A stretch of DNA of 64,000 bases from an uncultured Mesonia sp. (GTDB lineage Bacteria > Bacteroidota > Bacteroidia > Flavobacteriales > Flavobacteriaceae): NCBI GenBank assembly GCA_958296185.1, contig CATQIB010000019.1, forward strand, positions 1 through 64,000, in the 5' to 3' direction. Each line of letters begins with the position of its first letter. Position 1 is the first letter of the stretch. A model generated the notes under the pieces. The model had not been told where the DNA came from and made no database searches. It saw nothing but the letters and a program-made list of their open reading frames with translations. A program made the translations under genes and the position numbers. Shown here piece after piece: positions 1-8,695 of the stretch.

Positions 1-2039
1 GCCTCATTAATATCTGAGTCATTTATCCATAAACAGTACCTATAATCGCCTTTTAAAAATTCATTAGCCCCAATAAATTTTTTAATATATTTTAATATAC
101 GGTCATCAGTTTCTTTATATTTTTCAAATTCTGCGTGGCTAATGAGTAAGGCTCCCCCATCTTTAGGTGCATTCCCCAAAGAAATATTAGGTATATTTGA
201 TAATGTTTTATACCTATTAGTTATAATTAAGTCTTTAGTGTCAGTCAAATAAGGGCTTATATTATCCACATATTTAACCCCTAATTCTGAGTAAAGCCTT
301 TTTTGAAAATATTTACTATTGCTAAGACCAATGATTACAACAGAAACACCAGCATTTCCTTTAGCACTATTACTCCATTTAAAAGATTGATGTGCAAAAA
401 AAATTGCTATTTCATTTTCTAATAGATATGGCCATAAGAGACTTACTTGTGTACCCTGACAAATAGAATTAGTTGATACAAAAGCTAGTTTAGAGTTTGA
501 GTTTTTAATAAATTTTGATCCAATTAAAAACCAACACGTTATATAATCCAAGTCTTTGTAATTCTTTTTACTTTTAAAAACAACCTCCATATCACTTTGT
601 TGTTGCTTATTCCTAAGACTTCTACCCAAATAAGGCGGATTTCCTAATAAATAAATTTCATCGTCTTTTTGTTTAGGACAAACTTCTTCCCAGTCTATTC
701 GGGTGGCGTTGGCACAGGTAATATTCCCCGAAGCTTTTAATGGTAATATGGGTTTTGCTTTCCCGAGTTCTAGTTCGTGTTCAAAATATTTATTCATTTG
801 GTGTTCTGCCAACCATAAGGAAAGTTTAGCGATTTCGTGGGCAAAGTCGTCTATTTCTATGCCATAAAATTGGGTGAGTTGTATTTCAGAATAAATAAAA
901 CTCTGTTGGCTCTCGGTTTCTAATATAGCCTGCCAAATTTCTATTTCGAGTTTGCGGAGTTCTTTATAGGCAATAATCAAAAAGTTACCACTACCACAAG
1001 CAGGGTCAAAGATTTTTAGTTTACTAATTCGTTCTACTAATTTTCTTAGTTTTTTGGAGTTTCCTTTGGCATTTTCTAATTCATCATACAATTCATCTAA
1101 AAACAAAGGTTTAATGACCTTCATTATGTTAGGCACAGAGGTATAATGCATTCCTAAATTGCCACGCTGGTCTGGGTTAACCACCGCTTGAATCATAGAA
1201 CCAAAAATATCGGGATTAATATGGCTCCAATCTAACTCGCCGCTTTCTTGTAAAATACCCCGTGCTTCTTTATTAAAATGAGGAACGCTTAATTTATCTT
1301 TAAACAAACCACCATTTACATAAGGGAATTGGTTTAAATGTGCAGGCACATTTTTCCTTTCGGTTTCTTTTAGGTTCAACACCTGAAAAAGCTCATCTAA
1401 AAAATGATCTACATCTTCACCATCTTTCTGGGTATGCTGCATTAAGGTATTGGTAAACATTCCCTCTACAGGAAAAATATCGGTATCTTCTGCAAAGAAA
1501 CAAAACAGCAAACGTGAGAAGAATAGGTTAAGATCGTGAACGCCATTTTCTAATATAGTTGGATTTTCCTCTATAAGAATATCATATAGTTTAGCCATAC
1601 GATAAGAAGCTTTACGGTCTGCTTCATTTTCATTGGTGGCTTGATATACTTCTTGACCTGCCCAAGGCAAGAAAAAACTATGATTTTTAGGTAGATCTTT
1701 AATAGCTACGTGCAAGTTTTTACCTGTACGCGTATCTTTTGCTGCTATTTCTTTGTAGTTAGTGGTAATGACAAACCTAGGATTATGCTTTAGGTTTTCT
1801 TCTTGGCTTAAATCTTCTACCAAAGCCATTAACTCATCTTCACTCGCTTCTTTAAATAACAGTTTCTTTTTATATAAGATTTCACCTTCATTTTTAGCCA
1901 AATTAAAATCTCCCTTTTGCAAGCGTGTTATCGAGGCTTTAGAAATGCCATAGGCACGCAATAAGTCGTATATAAAAGTTTCAGGATTAAAGTTGTTTAC
2001 CAATTCCTGTACTTTTTCTTGAATTTCTGTAGAGGTCAT
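1..2039 (-). CDS. MmeI-like type IIG DNA adenine methyltransferase (3' part outside window)
   Basis: About 679 codons are visible from the ATG at 2039 down to the left edge without a stop, so the C-terminal target-recognition part is missing. Seen: an N-terminal alpha/beta segment, a helical spacer, motif I DPACGSGNF (about 970-1011), HYTS just before it, and catalytic motif IV NPPYLG (about 629-646). Order and motifs match the MmeI family of N6-adenine methyltransferases, which often fuse a PD-(D/E)XK nuclease to the methylase. A clear D...EXK nuclease motif is not obvious in the N-terminal part: the expected strand reads GEILYKKKLLFK. The protein may be a methylase only or have a degenerate nuclease. 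It would methylate DNA in the cytoplasm as part of restriction-modification or phage defence. It lies outside the metal island, separated by about 600 bp. Confidence 0.8.
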   Translation of the reverse strand, partial: MTSTEIQEKVQELVNNFNPETFIYDLLRAYGISKASITRLQKGDFNLAKNEGEILYKKKLLFKEASEDELMALVEDLSQEENLKHNPRFVITTNYKEIAAKDTRTGKNLHVAIKDLPKNHSFFLPWAGQEVYQATNENEADRKASYRMAKLYDILIEENPTILENGVHDLNLFFSRLLFCFFAEDTDIFPVEGMFTNTLMQHTQKDGEDVDHFLDELFQVLNLKETERKNVPAHLNQFPYVNGGLFKDKLSVPHFNKEARGILQESGELDWSHINPDIFGSMIQAVVNPDQRGNLGMHYTSVPNIMKVIKPLFLDELYDELENAKGNSKKLRKLVERISKLKIFDPACGSGNFLIIAYKELRKLEIEIWQAILETESQQSFIYSEIQLTQFYGIEIDDFAHEIAKLSLWLAEHQMNKYFEHELELGKAKPILPLKASGNITCANATRIDWEEVCPKQKDDEIYLLGNPPYLGRSLRNKQQQSDMEVVFKSKKNYKDLDYITCWFLIGSKFIKNSNSKLAFVSTNSICQGTQVSLLWPYLLENEIAIFFAHQSFKWSNSAKGNAGVSVVIIGLSNSKYFQKRLYSELGVKYVDNISPYLTDTKDLIITNRYKTLSNIPNISLGNAPKDGGALLISHAEFEKYKETDDRILKYIKKFIGANEFLKGDYRYCLWINDSDINE

Positions 2040-2652
2040 TCTTTAGGTTTGCTGTATTTGCTTCAAATTTAAGGTTTTTAGTATATGAAATGAAAAGTTG
2101 CTTATAGAATTTCGTTAGGCTTTAGGGCAATCAATATGGTTTAGGAATACTGATGCGACTCAATTAATAGCTCACTCACTTTTGCTCAAGAGATTATTGG
2201 TACTGATGAGGTTAGTGATTATATAGGACAGGAAGATACTGATATTACCAAACATATAAAGATAAACCGCAAATGATTGTTAGTGATCCTGAACAGATTG
2301 AGGTTTTGGAGTAGGTGTATTTGGTGACGTGTTTGTATATGGTTTGTTGTGTATTTTCACGCACTAACTTTTCGGTTAAACACAGACCTTTTTTATATTT
2401 ACTTACTTTGGTTTTAGCGATTAAACCGCTATTATTTTTATACATTGTTGTGCATAGTGCTTTTCACGTTCTGCTTGGTTTTCCGATGTTTCATATTTAG
2501 TTCGGAATGAGCGTTGGCAAGACATACTCTTTTGCAATTTTTGGCGCAGTGTTGGCTTTAGCGAATTGCAAATGTGTATGGCTTTGAGCGTTGACGTTTA
2601 GCTTATCGTATGTTCAAGTTTATACCAAATCTTTTTCCGCTCCCAAATTCAA
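2040..2652. other. Intergenic spacer without a convincing gene
   Basis: About 610 bases between the methyltransferase start and the end of the Zn/Cd ATPase. I see no intact gene. A short plus-strand open stretch near 2164-2277 lacks a start and is unrecognised. The part at 2443-2590 carries strings such as tacattgttgtgc and gttggc that resemble the cassette-end sequences at 58.5 and 63.4 kb. This spacer is the likely left boundary of the metal island (inference). Confidence 0.4.
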
Positions 2653-4605
2653 TCAACCCCATTTCATTTTCTGTAATCTTACTGCGTTTAAGATTGCCAA
2701 TAATGCTACGCCTACATCTGCAAAAACGGCTTCCCACATTGTGGCTAATCCACCTGCCCCTAAAATCAGTACAATTACTTTGACACCAAATGCCAAACCT
2801 ATATTCTGCCATACGATGCGTCTTGTAGACCGACCTATTTTTATTGCCCTTGCAATTTTAGAGGGTTGGTCGGTCTGGATAATGACATCCGCCGTTTCGA
2901 TGGCCACATCACTACCCAAACCACCCATTGCAATGCCAACATCACTTATCGCCAAAACCGGGGCATCGTTAATACCATCGCCTATAAATGCTACTTTGGT
3001 TCCGGATTGCTTTTTGAGTTCTTCGACTTCGTTCAATTTGTCTTCAGGCAACAATCCACCTTTTGCCCAATCGATATTTAACTCTTTTGCAACTTGCTGT
3101 GTAATAGAGTCCTTGTCGCCTGATAGCATTATAATTTTTGAAATTCCGGAATCTCGAATTTGTTTAATGGCCTGGTGCGCATCATCCTTTAGTTCATCTG
3201 CAATGGTTACATAACCTGCAAAATTTCCATCAATGGATACCATTACGATGGATTCTACAATACCATCTGTTTCCGAGGGGACTTCTATGCCATTTGAGGT
3301 CATCAAAGCTTTATTACCTACCAATACCGTTTTACCATTGACCGTTCCTTTTAAACCTTTTCCTGCAATTTCAGAAACGTCTTGAGCTTCAAAATCTTCT
3401 CCTTCTGATTTATACTCTAAAATTGCTTTAGCAATTGGATGCGTGGATTGTTCTTCCATCGCCATTAAATATTGCATAAATTCGGTTTCTTTCCAATCAA
3501 TTGCTTTTACTTCTTTGATTTTAAAAACACCTTTAGTTACGGTTCCTGTTTTGTCCATTACCAAAGTATTTATCTTGGTCATTGCATCTAAAAATGAAGC
3601 ACCTTTAAATAAGATTCCATTTTTTGAAGCTGCTCCCAATCCACCGAAATATCCTAATGGAATTGAAATCACTAACGCACAAGGACAAGATATTACCAAG
3701 AAAATTAATGCTCTGTATAACCAATCTCTAAACACATAATCATCTACAAAAAAGTAAGGTATAAAAGTAACACCAATAGCTAAAAACACTACAATTGGTG
3801 TGTAGATACGAGCAAACTGTCTGATGAATAATTCTGTTTTAGATTTACGTGCTGTTGCATTTTGAACCAAGTCTAATATTCTCGCAATAGAACTGTCTTC
3901 AAACTTATTGGTTACCTCAACTTCAATAACGCTTTCCAAATTAATACTACCCGCGTAAACCTTTGCTTCTTTTTGAATGGAATCTGGTTTGCTTTCTCCT
4001 GTTAACGCAGCTGTATTTAAAGATGCTTTTTCGGATAATAAAATGCCATCCAATGGAATTTTTTCACCTACACGAATTTGAATTTTCTCTCCAATATTGA
4101 CAACTTCAGGCGAAACACTTTTATAATCTCCCTCACGAAATACATTGGCTTCTTTAGGTCTAACATCTAATAATGCTTTTATATTTCCTTTTGCACGATT
4201 TACAGCAGCACTTTGAAATAATTCGCCTACTGCATAAAATAGCATTACTGCAACACCTTCGGGATATTCACCAATAACAAATGCACCAATGGTTGCTATA
4301 GACATTAAAAAGAATTCCGTAAAAAAATCACCTTTTTTAATACTAATCCAACCCTCTTTTACAACAGGAAACCCTACAGGAAGATATGCAATACCATACC
4401 AAGCAATACGAATCCAATCCTTAAAGAAGGAAACATCAAAATAATCTAAACCTATACCAATGATAAGCATTGTAAAACTTATGATTGCAGGTACATAGGT
4501 TTTGAATGCACTACCATTACCGTGGTTATGGCCATCGTCGTGACTGTGCTCGCCTTGTTGTTTTTTTGGTTCTAAGTCACGTAAGTTTATTTTTTTCTTT
4601 TTCAT
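2653..4605 (-). CDS. Zn/Cd/Pb-exporting P-type ATPase (PIB-2 type)
   Basis: A 650-aa heavy-metal P-type ATPase pumping Zn(II), Cd(II) or Pb(II) out of the cytoplasm. Seen: a His-rich N-terminus (HSHDDGHNHGNG), the membrane metal-site motif CPCALVISIP, phosphorylation motif DKTGT, TGES of the actuator domain, an HP motif in STHPIA and the hinge GDGINDAP. It lacks an N-terminal HMA domain, but the next gene upstream (4639-5436) begins with an HMA-like segment. CPC with a C-terminal K/D-containing helix and a His-rich tail is typical of ZntA/CadA proteins rather than Cu pumps. It lies 33 bp after the CDF gene, in one minus-strand unit with two CDF and two Fur genes. Confidence 0.93.
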   Translation of the reverse strand: MKKKKINLRDLEPKKQQGEHSHDDGHNHGNGSAFKTYVPAIISFTMLIIGIGLDYFDVSFFKDWIRIAWYGIAYLPVGFPVVKEGWISIKKGDFFTEFFLMSIATIGAFVIGEYPEGVAVMLFYAVGELFQSAAVNRAKGNIKALLDVRPKEANVFREGDYKSVSPEVVNIGEKIQIRVGEKIPLDGILLSEKASLNTAALTGESKPDSIQKEAKVYAGSINLESVIEVEVTNKFEDSSIARILDLVQNATARKSKTELFIRQFARIYTPIVVFLAIGVTFIPYFFVDDYVFRDWLYRALIFLVISCPCALVISIPLGYFGGLGAASKNGILFKGASFLDAMTKINTLVMDKTGTVTKGVFKIKEVKAIDWKETEFMQYLMAMEEQSTHPIAKAILEYKSEGEDFEAQDVSEIAGKGLKGTVNGKTVLVGNKALMTSNGIEVPSETDGIVESIVMVSIDGNFAGYVTIADELKDDAHQAIKQIRDSGISKIIMLSGDKDSITQQVAKELNIDWAKGGLLPEDKLNEVEELKKQSGTKVAFIGDGINDAPVLAISDVGIAMGGLGSDVAIETADVIIQTDQPSKIARAIKIGRSTRRIVWQNIGLAFGVKVIVLILGAGGLATMWEAVFADVGVALLAILNAVRLQKMKWG

Positions 4606-4638
4606 ATATTCAAATCAAGTTTGATATCATTTTAAAAA

Positions 4639-5436
4639 CTACTTCGATAATTTCAATATTCTCAATGCACCGCGCATTACAAAAGTGAAAACGATGCCGC
4701 CAATCACTAAATCGGGCCATTTACTATTCAGAAAATAAACCAGCACCCCAGCTACTATAACACCACCATTAACAATAATATCATTGGATGTAAAAATGGC
4801 ACTTGCCTGCATATGAGCCTCTTGACTCTTTGCCTTGTTGATGAGCCAGAGCGATATCAAATTACCTGCCAATGCGAAAATTGAAACGATAACCATCCAT
4901 TGAAACAAGGGTGTTTCGGTATTGCTAAAAAACCTTCTCAAGACCTCTGCAAACCCAAGTGTTGCCAATGCCATCTGAAAGTATCCGCTGTATTTCGCAA
5001 CCTTCTTTTTTCTTGAAATGGCACCGCCTACCGCAAATAGGCTTAATGCATATACGATGGAATCTGCCAGCATATCTAATGAGTCTGCCACAAGACCCAT
5101 CGAAGAAGAAATCCAACCGGTGGTCACTTCGATGACGAAAAAGCCAAAATTGATTCCCAGCACCCACCATAGGATTCTTTTTTGTTTGGATTGGTCTTCC
5201 ATTACGGGTGGTTCGGCTTCTGTGGTTCCTTCTAAGGAATCCCCAAGTTTTAAGCTGGCTATAGACGTTTTTATCGCCTTGACGTCGTCCACGTGATATA
5301 CTTCCAATTTTCTGTTTGGAATATCAAAATCCAAGTGTTTTACTTGAGCATAAGACTCTAACTTCATCCGAATCATCTGCTCTTCTGAAGGGCAGTCCAT
5401 TTTAGTTATTATAAAAGTGCTTTTTTTCAAAATCAA
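4639..5436 (-). CDS. Cation-diffusion facilitator with N-terminal HMA-like domain
   Basis: A 265-aa protein. Residues 1-70 form a ferredoxin-like HMA-type domain in which the usual GMTCxxC is reduced to KMDCPSEE, with a single Cys. Residues about 88-260 are membrane segments of the CDF family, with DSLDMLADSIVY in the second helix as the metal-site Asp pair. CDFs exchange Zn(II), Co(II) or Fe(II) for protons across the inner membrane. The usual cytoplasmic C-terminal domain is absent, so the N-terminal HMA-like domain may take over metal sensing (inference). It sits between the Fur gene and the PIB-2 ATPase with short gaps, and is probably co-transcribed. Confidence 0.82.
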   Translation of the reverse strand: MILKKSTFIITKMDCPSEEQMIRMKLESYAQVKHLDFDIPNRKLEVYHVDDVKAIKTSIASLKLGDSLEGTTEAEPPVMEDQSKQKRILWWVLGINFGFFVIEVTTGWISSSMGLVADSLDMLADSIVYALSLFAVGGAISRKKKVAKYSGYFQMALATLGFAEVLRRFFSNTETPLFQWMVIVSIFALAGNLISLWLINKAKSQEAHMQASAIFTSNDIIVNGGVIVAGVLVYFLNSKWPDLVIGGIVFTFVMRGALRILKLSK

Positions 5437-5457
5437 TCTAATTTGTTCGTTTGTTTA

Positions 5458-5880
5458 TTAAAGTAAATTACTGCTGCATTTTTCGCATATTCCCGTAACC
5501 ACGAGATTAACATCCTCTGCCAAATATCCATCTGGCAAATTGATATGCGGGATTTTTTGTTCCGTTAAACAAACTGTTTCGTCACAGTTAGTGCAATGAA
5601 AATGTAAATGCAAATCCTGTTCTATTTCACAATTACAGCCTTCTTCACAAAGTGCGTATTTAGAGATTCCAGTTCCGTCATCTATGTGATGCACCACGTT
5701 TTTTTCTTCAAACGTTTTTAGGGTTCGGTACAATGTGGTTCTATCCGCTTTTGCGAAAGCATTCTCAATATCAGTCAGGGCGATGGCGGCATCCCTATCG
5801 GCCATATACTTATAAATCAAGATGCGCATTGCGGTGGGACGCACGTTATGGTCATTTAATGTTTTTTCAATTTCAGTCAT
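5458..5880 (-). CDS. Fur/Zur-family metal-responsive repressor
   Basis: 140 aa from the ATG at 5880. The frame stays open upstream, but this start overlaps the stop of the CDF gene (ATGACTGA), which implies translational coupling, and it matches the start of the paralogue at 6592-7008. Seen: an N-terminal winged helix with VRPTAMR and ADRTTLYRTL as recognition region, and a His/Cys-rich dimerisation domain with HLHFHC, CxxC (CTNC) and a second pair CEKC. These residues form the structural Zn and sensory sites of Fur/Zur proteins. It is expected to repress the metal export genes when metal is scarce, or to act as a Zur-like sensor. The exact metal cannot be read from the sequence. Confidence 0.88.
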   Translation of the reverse strand: MTEIEKTLNDHNVRPTAMRILIYKYMADRDAAIALTDIENAFAKADRTTLYRTLKTFEEKNVVHHIDDGTGISKYALCEEGCNCEIEQDLHLHFHCTNCDETVCLTEQKIPHINLPDGYLAEDVNLVVTGICEKCSSNLL

Positions 5881-6514
5881 TTTGTGCGGTGTTATAATTG
5901 ATATTTTTAGCTTTATTGTAGGCTTCATAGCCTTCTTTTGCAGCGTACGGAACGATAAGTAATGCCGAGACAGGATCTGCCCACCACCAGCCCAGCCAGT
6001 TTACCAATAGTAAACCGGCAAGAACAACTACGGTTTGGTATAGGCAGATAAAGGTATCCTTGGCATCGGCAAGTAAAGCTGGGCTGTCCAGCTTATGTCC
6101 ATATTTTCTTTTGAAATAAATCAAGATAGGGTTCACGACTAGCGAGACTAATAATATGACTAGTCCCATAGTGCTCCAGTTTGCGGTTTCCTGACTAAGG
6201 AGTTTTGTGATTGAATCATACGAGATGAATATGCAGACCAACGTAAATGATACTGCAATTACATAAAGGGTGATCTTCTTGCGTTTTTTGACTTTTTCTT
6301 CGTCAATGCCCTTGAGCTCGCCGTGCAGCCGCCAGCCTAAAGTGGCCGCACTTATCACTTCTATTGTACTGTCCAGTGCCCATCCTATAAGAGCAGAACT
6401 ATTGGCAGTTATTCCTGCAATTAGAGATACTATTACTTCAATGGTATCATAAATGACATTCCATATTTGAAGCGTTCTTGCCTTTTTTAAATCGTTTTTT
6501 CTTTCGGTTTCCAT
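5873..6514 (-). CDS. Cation-diffusion facilitator, short form
   Basis: A 213-aa inner-membrane protein with about six predicted helices. The second helix has ALIGWALDSTIEVISA and the fifth has ALLADAKDTF, giving the two Asp-containing CDF metal sites. There is no C-terminal cytoplasmic domain, so it is shorter than the usual 290-300 aa. It overlaps the following Fur gene by 8 bp. An open gap of 77 bp separates it from the upstream Fur paralogue. Likely exports Zn(II)/Co(II)/Cd(II); the substrate is inferred from context only. Confidence 0.82.
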   Translation of the reverse strand: METERKNDLKKARTLQIWNVIYDTIEVIVSLIAGITANSSALIGWALDSTIEVISAATLGWRLHGELKGIDEEKVKKRKKITLYVIAVSFTLVCIFISYDSITKLLSQETANWSTMGLVILLVSLVVNPILIYFKRKYGHKLDSPALLADAKDTFICLYQTVVVLAGLLLVNWLGWWWADPVSALLIVPYAAKEGYEAYNKAKNINYNTAQND

Positions 6515-6591
6515 AAGCTGATTTTGGTAATCTCCATACTATATAGTTCCATTTTCACCTCTTTTTTATATGCTTCCTTCCTCTTCAAAAA

Positions 6592-7008
6592 TTAAACACC
6601 ACTACATTTCTCACATATTCCCTTTACTACCAGGTTTACATTTTCTGCCATATATCCCTCTGGCAGGTTAATATGTGGAATCTTATGATCGGTCAAACAA
6701 ACAGTTTCATCACAATTATTGCAATGAAAGTGGATGTGTAAGTCCTGTTCTACCTCACAACTACAATTACTTTCACAAAGCGCATATTTTGGTATACCTG
6801 TGCCATCATCTATTTGATGCACAATATTCTTTGCTTCAAATGTGCGTATTGTTCGAGATAATGTAGTCCGATCTGCTTTTCCAAAAGCATTTTCAATTTC
6901 GGTAAGGGTTACAGCCCGATCTTTTTTAGCCATAAATTTATAGATCAGTATACGCATGGCTGTTGGACGAACTTCGTATGCCTCTAAAATTTTCTCAACT
7001 TCCTTCAT
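6592..7008 (-). CDS. Second Fur/Zur-family repressor, paralogue of 5458-5880
   Basis: 138 aa from the ATG at 7008. Two in-frame ATGs lie upstream (7014 and 7029) inside the PII-like gene. The 7008 start matches the N-terminus of the other Fur protein (M-x-E-x-EK-x-L). Same winged helix (VRPTAMRILIYKFMA, DRTTLSRT) and same metal ligands HIHFHCNNC and CEKC. The two proteins are very similar throughout, suggesting duplication of a Fur-CDF pair. The start overlaps the end of the PII-like gene by 14 bp, so it is probably coupled to the czc operon. Confidence 0.87.
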   Translation of the reverse strand: MKEVEKILEAYEVRPTAMRILIYKFMAKKDRAVTLTEIENAFGKADRTTLSRTIRTFEAKNIVHQIDDGTGIPKYALCESNCSCEVEQDLHIHFHCNNCDETVCLTDHKIPHINLPEGYMAENVNLVVKGICEKCSGV

Positions 7009-7357
7009 TTTCATCCTTATTTGAGTCATATCGTTTCAAAGATTCCCCGGTTTTTATCTGGAAAGCATCTTCAATATCGGAAAGATAAATTATGCCATCA
7101 CCTGGATCCGGTGTTTTCCCGTTTTCCAGCATGATATTGATAGCTGATTGGGCTTCTTCATTTTGACATACCAGTTCTAACTTTACCACCGGACTGTCGG
7201 TTACACGGAAATCTAAAGAAGGTGATGCACCTTTTGCTTTAAAAGCCCCCGTTCCTTCTCCCTGGGAAAGGGTCATACTCTTAAAACCACTATTACTAAG
7301 TGCTTCGATTACTTTTTGAACTCGTTTCGGTTTTATAAATGCTTTTATTTCTTTCAT
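6995..7357 (-). CDS. PII-like signalling protein linked to CzcCBA efflux
   Basis: A 120-aa protein of the GlnB/PII superfamily. Seen: N-terminal MKEIKAFIKPKRVQKVIEAL and the C-terminal GDGIIYLSDIEDAFQIKTGE, which matches the PII B/C-loop region. The uridylylation T-loop Tyr region is replaced by an unrelated stretch. PII-like proteins next to CzcA-type pumps are known in several phyla, sometimes called PII-NG. They are thought to tune transport with nucleotide or metal state, but the ligand here is unknown. The gene follows czcB after 94 bp containing a hairpin, and overlaps the downstream Fur gene. Confidence 0.75.
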   Translation of the reverse strand: MKEIKAFIKPKRVQKVIEALSNSGFKSMTLSQGEGTGAFKAKGASPSLDFRVTDSPVVKLELVCQNEEAQSAINIMLENGKTPDPGDGIIYLSDIEDAFQIKTGESLKRYDSNKDENEGS

Positions 7358-7382
7358 TGCTGTTACTGTATTTCGTTATTAA

Positions 7383-7440
7383 AGATAGACTCTCTGGATT
7401 TTAAATTAAGACAAACATTTTACAGAGAGCCCATCTATCT
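7383..7440 (-). promoter_or_regulatory. Intercistronic hairpin between czcB and the PII-like gene
   Basis: Inverted repeat: AGATAGA plus CTCTCTG (7383-7396) pairs with CAGAGAG (7423-7429) and TCTATCT (7434-7440). There is a 4-nt one-sided bulge and a 26-nt loop. No T-run follows on the minus strand, so it looks more like an mRNA-processing or stability element, or a weak attenuator, than a strong terminator. Confidence 0.5.
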
Positions 7441-7451
7441 AAATTTTTAAT

Positions 7452-8675
7452 TTAATGACTATGGGAAGTTTGGCTTTTTTGCATTTCGGAAATCAAATAA
7501 TAAGATCCGTTGTAAGCCACCTGGGTACCTTCCGGCAGGGGTTCCAAAAGTTTAATTTCCACCCAACCACCTTCAGTCTTCCCTGTCCTGATTTCTATAG
7601 GCTTGAATTCCCATTCGGTTTCACCATCTTCCTGGTGTTTTTGCGCGGTAAAAATGTAAGGGTTTCCCTCTTCTTCAATAATTGCTTCTTCCGGTAAAGC
7701 GGAAACCTTCTTTTTTTCTGTCAAAATTCTCCCGTTTATATACATGCCCGGGATGAGGTAATCTTCTTTATTGTCTATTTCCGCGTGAACGTGTACCGCC
7801 TTGGGATTTTGCTCAAATTGTTTACCAACTGAATATATCGTTCCCGTTAAATTACTACCGGGAACTGATTCAAGTGTAAAAGATATTTTTTGACCTTCTT
7901 TTACTTTATAGATATCTTTTTCGAAAACCATTAGATCGGCGTGAACATGCTCATTGTCAACCACCATAAACATTCCGGTCTGTGGTTCTACATATTGTCC
8001 TATTTGCACCAAAACTTTTTCTATATAACCTCCAATAGGGCTTACTACTGGGATATATTCGTAAAGGTTACCACTTCTAACCTGGGAAGCATTTAGGTTT
8101 AACTGACGCAATTGGGATTCATAACTTTTCACTTCACCTTTTACAGACTGATAGTTTGATTGGGTTTGTTGAAATGTTTTTCCTGAACCCACTTCCGCTT
8201 CATACAGTCGTTTCTGTCTATCAAATTCTTTCTCCAAAAATTGCATTCTACTATACGCATTAATATAATCAGACTGCATCCTGGTCAAATTTGGGTGGGA
8301 AAGATAGGCTAGTACCTGACCTTTATTTACCTTATCCCCCTCAATAACTTTTATAGAAGTTATATTACCGCCTAAAATTGCCGTAACGGTAGCTTCATAT
8401 TGAGGCGGCACTTCCAGTTGTCCATTGGCTTTCACTACGCCAGAAAGAGCTTTGGTAGGCAGGGAATCCACTTTAATCCCTAAACTATTGAATTTCATCT
8501 CTGAAAGATGTACCGAGCGCATCCCGCCTTCTTCTTCATTGTGACCTTTTGTTTCTTTAGAATCCGATGCTTTAGTCTCCTGAGTATCTTTTTCCGAATT
8601 AGAATTTTCTTCACACCCCAAAAACAATGTAAGTGATAAGGCAAGCATTAAAATATTTATTGATCTTATGTTCAT
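7452..8675 (-). CDS. czcB: RND periplasmic adaptor lipoprotein (CzcB-like)
   Basis: A 407-aa membrane-fusion protein that bridges the RND pump and the outer-membrane channel. Seen: a lipoprotein signal with lipobox LFLGC, a linker rich in Ser/Glu/Asp/His, a barrel-sandwich lipoyl half (GGNITSIKVIEGDKVNKGQ), a long alpha-hairpin (about 125-195), the second lipoyl half, and beta-barrel/MP domains. A His-containing C-terminus (SQTSHSH) may bind metal. It lies 20 bp downstream of the czcA-czcC fusion gene. Substrates are likely Co/Zn/Cd by family and neighbours. Confidence 0.88.
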   Translation of the reverse strand: MNIRSINILMLALSLTLFLGCEENSNSEKDTQETKASDSKETKGHNEEEGGMRSVHLSEMKFNSLGIKVDSLPTKALSGVVKANGQLEVPPQYEATVTAILGGNITSIKVIEGDKVNKGQVLAYLSHPNLTRMQSDYINAYSRMQFLEKEFDRQKRLYEAEVGSGKTFQQTQSNYQSVKGEVKSYESQLRQLNLNASQVRSGNLYEYIPVVSPIGGYIEKVLVQIGQYVEPQTGMFMVVDNEHVHADLMVFEKDIYKVKEGQKISFTLESVPGSNLTGTIYSVGKQFEQNPKAVHVHAEIDNKEDYLIPGMYINGRILTEKKKVSALPEEAIIEEEGNPYIFTAQKHQEDGETEWEFKPIEIRTGKTEGGWVEIKLLEPLPEGTQVAYNGSYYLISEMQKSQTSHSH

Positions 8676-8695
8676 ATCGTTTTCTTTCTTAGTTT

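Noticed and set aside
2164..2277. 3' end of an integrase gene in the left spacer
   Set aside because: The stretch ends KHIKINRK after a plausible helix, but no catalytic HxxR or Tyr motif can be placed, so I do not call a recombinase.
2245..2445. 66-codon minus-strand frame in the left spacer
   Set aside because: No homology I recognise, no ribosome-binding site, overlapped by another frame; probably chance.
2591..3214. Long plus-strand open frame opposite the Zn/Cd ATPase
   Set aside because: It mirrors the ATPase codons, has no domain and no promoter or ribosome-binding site; the minus-strand ATPase is complete and well conserved.
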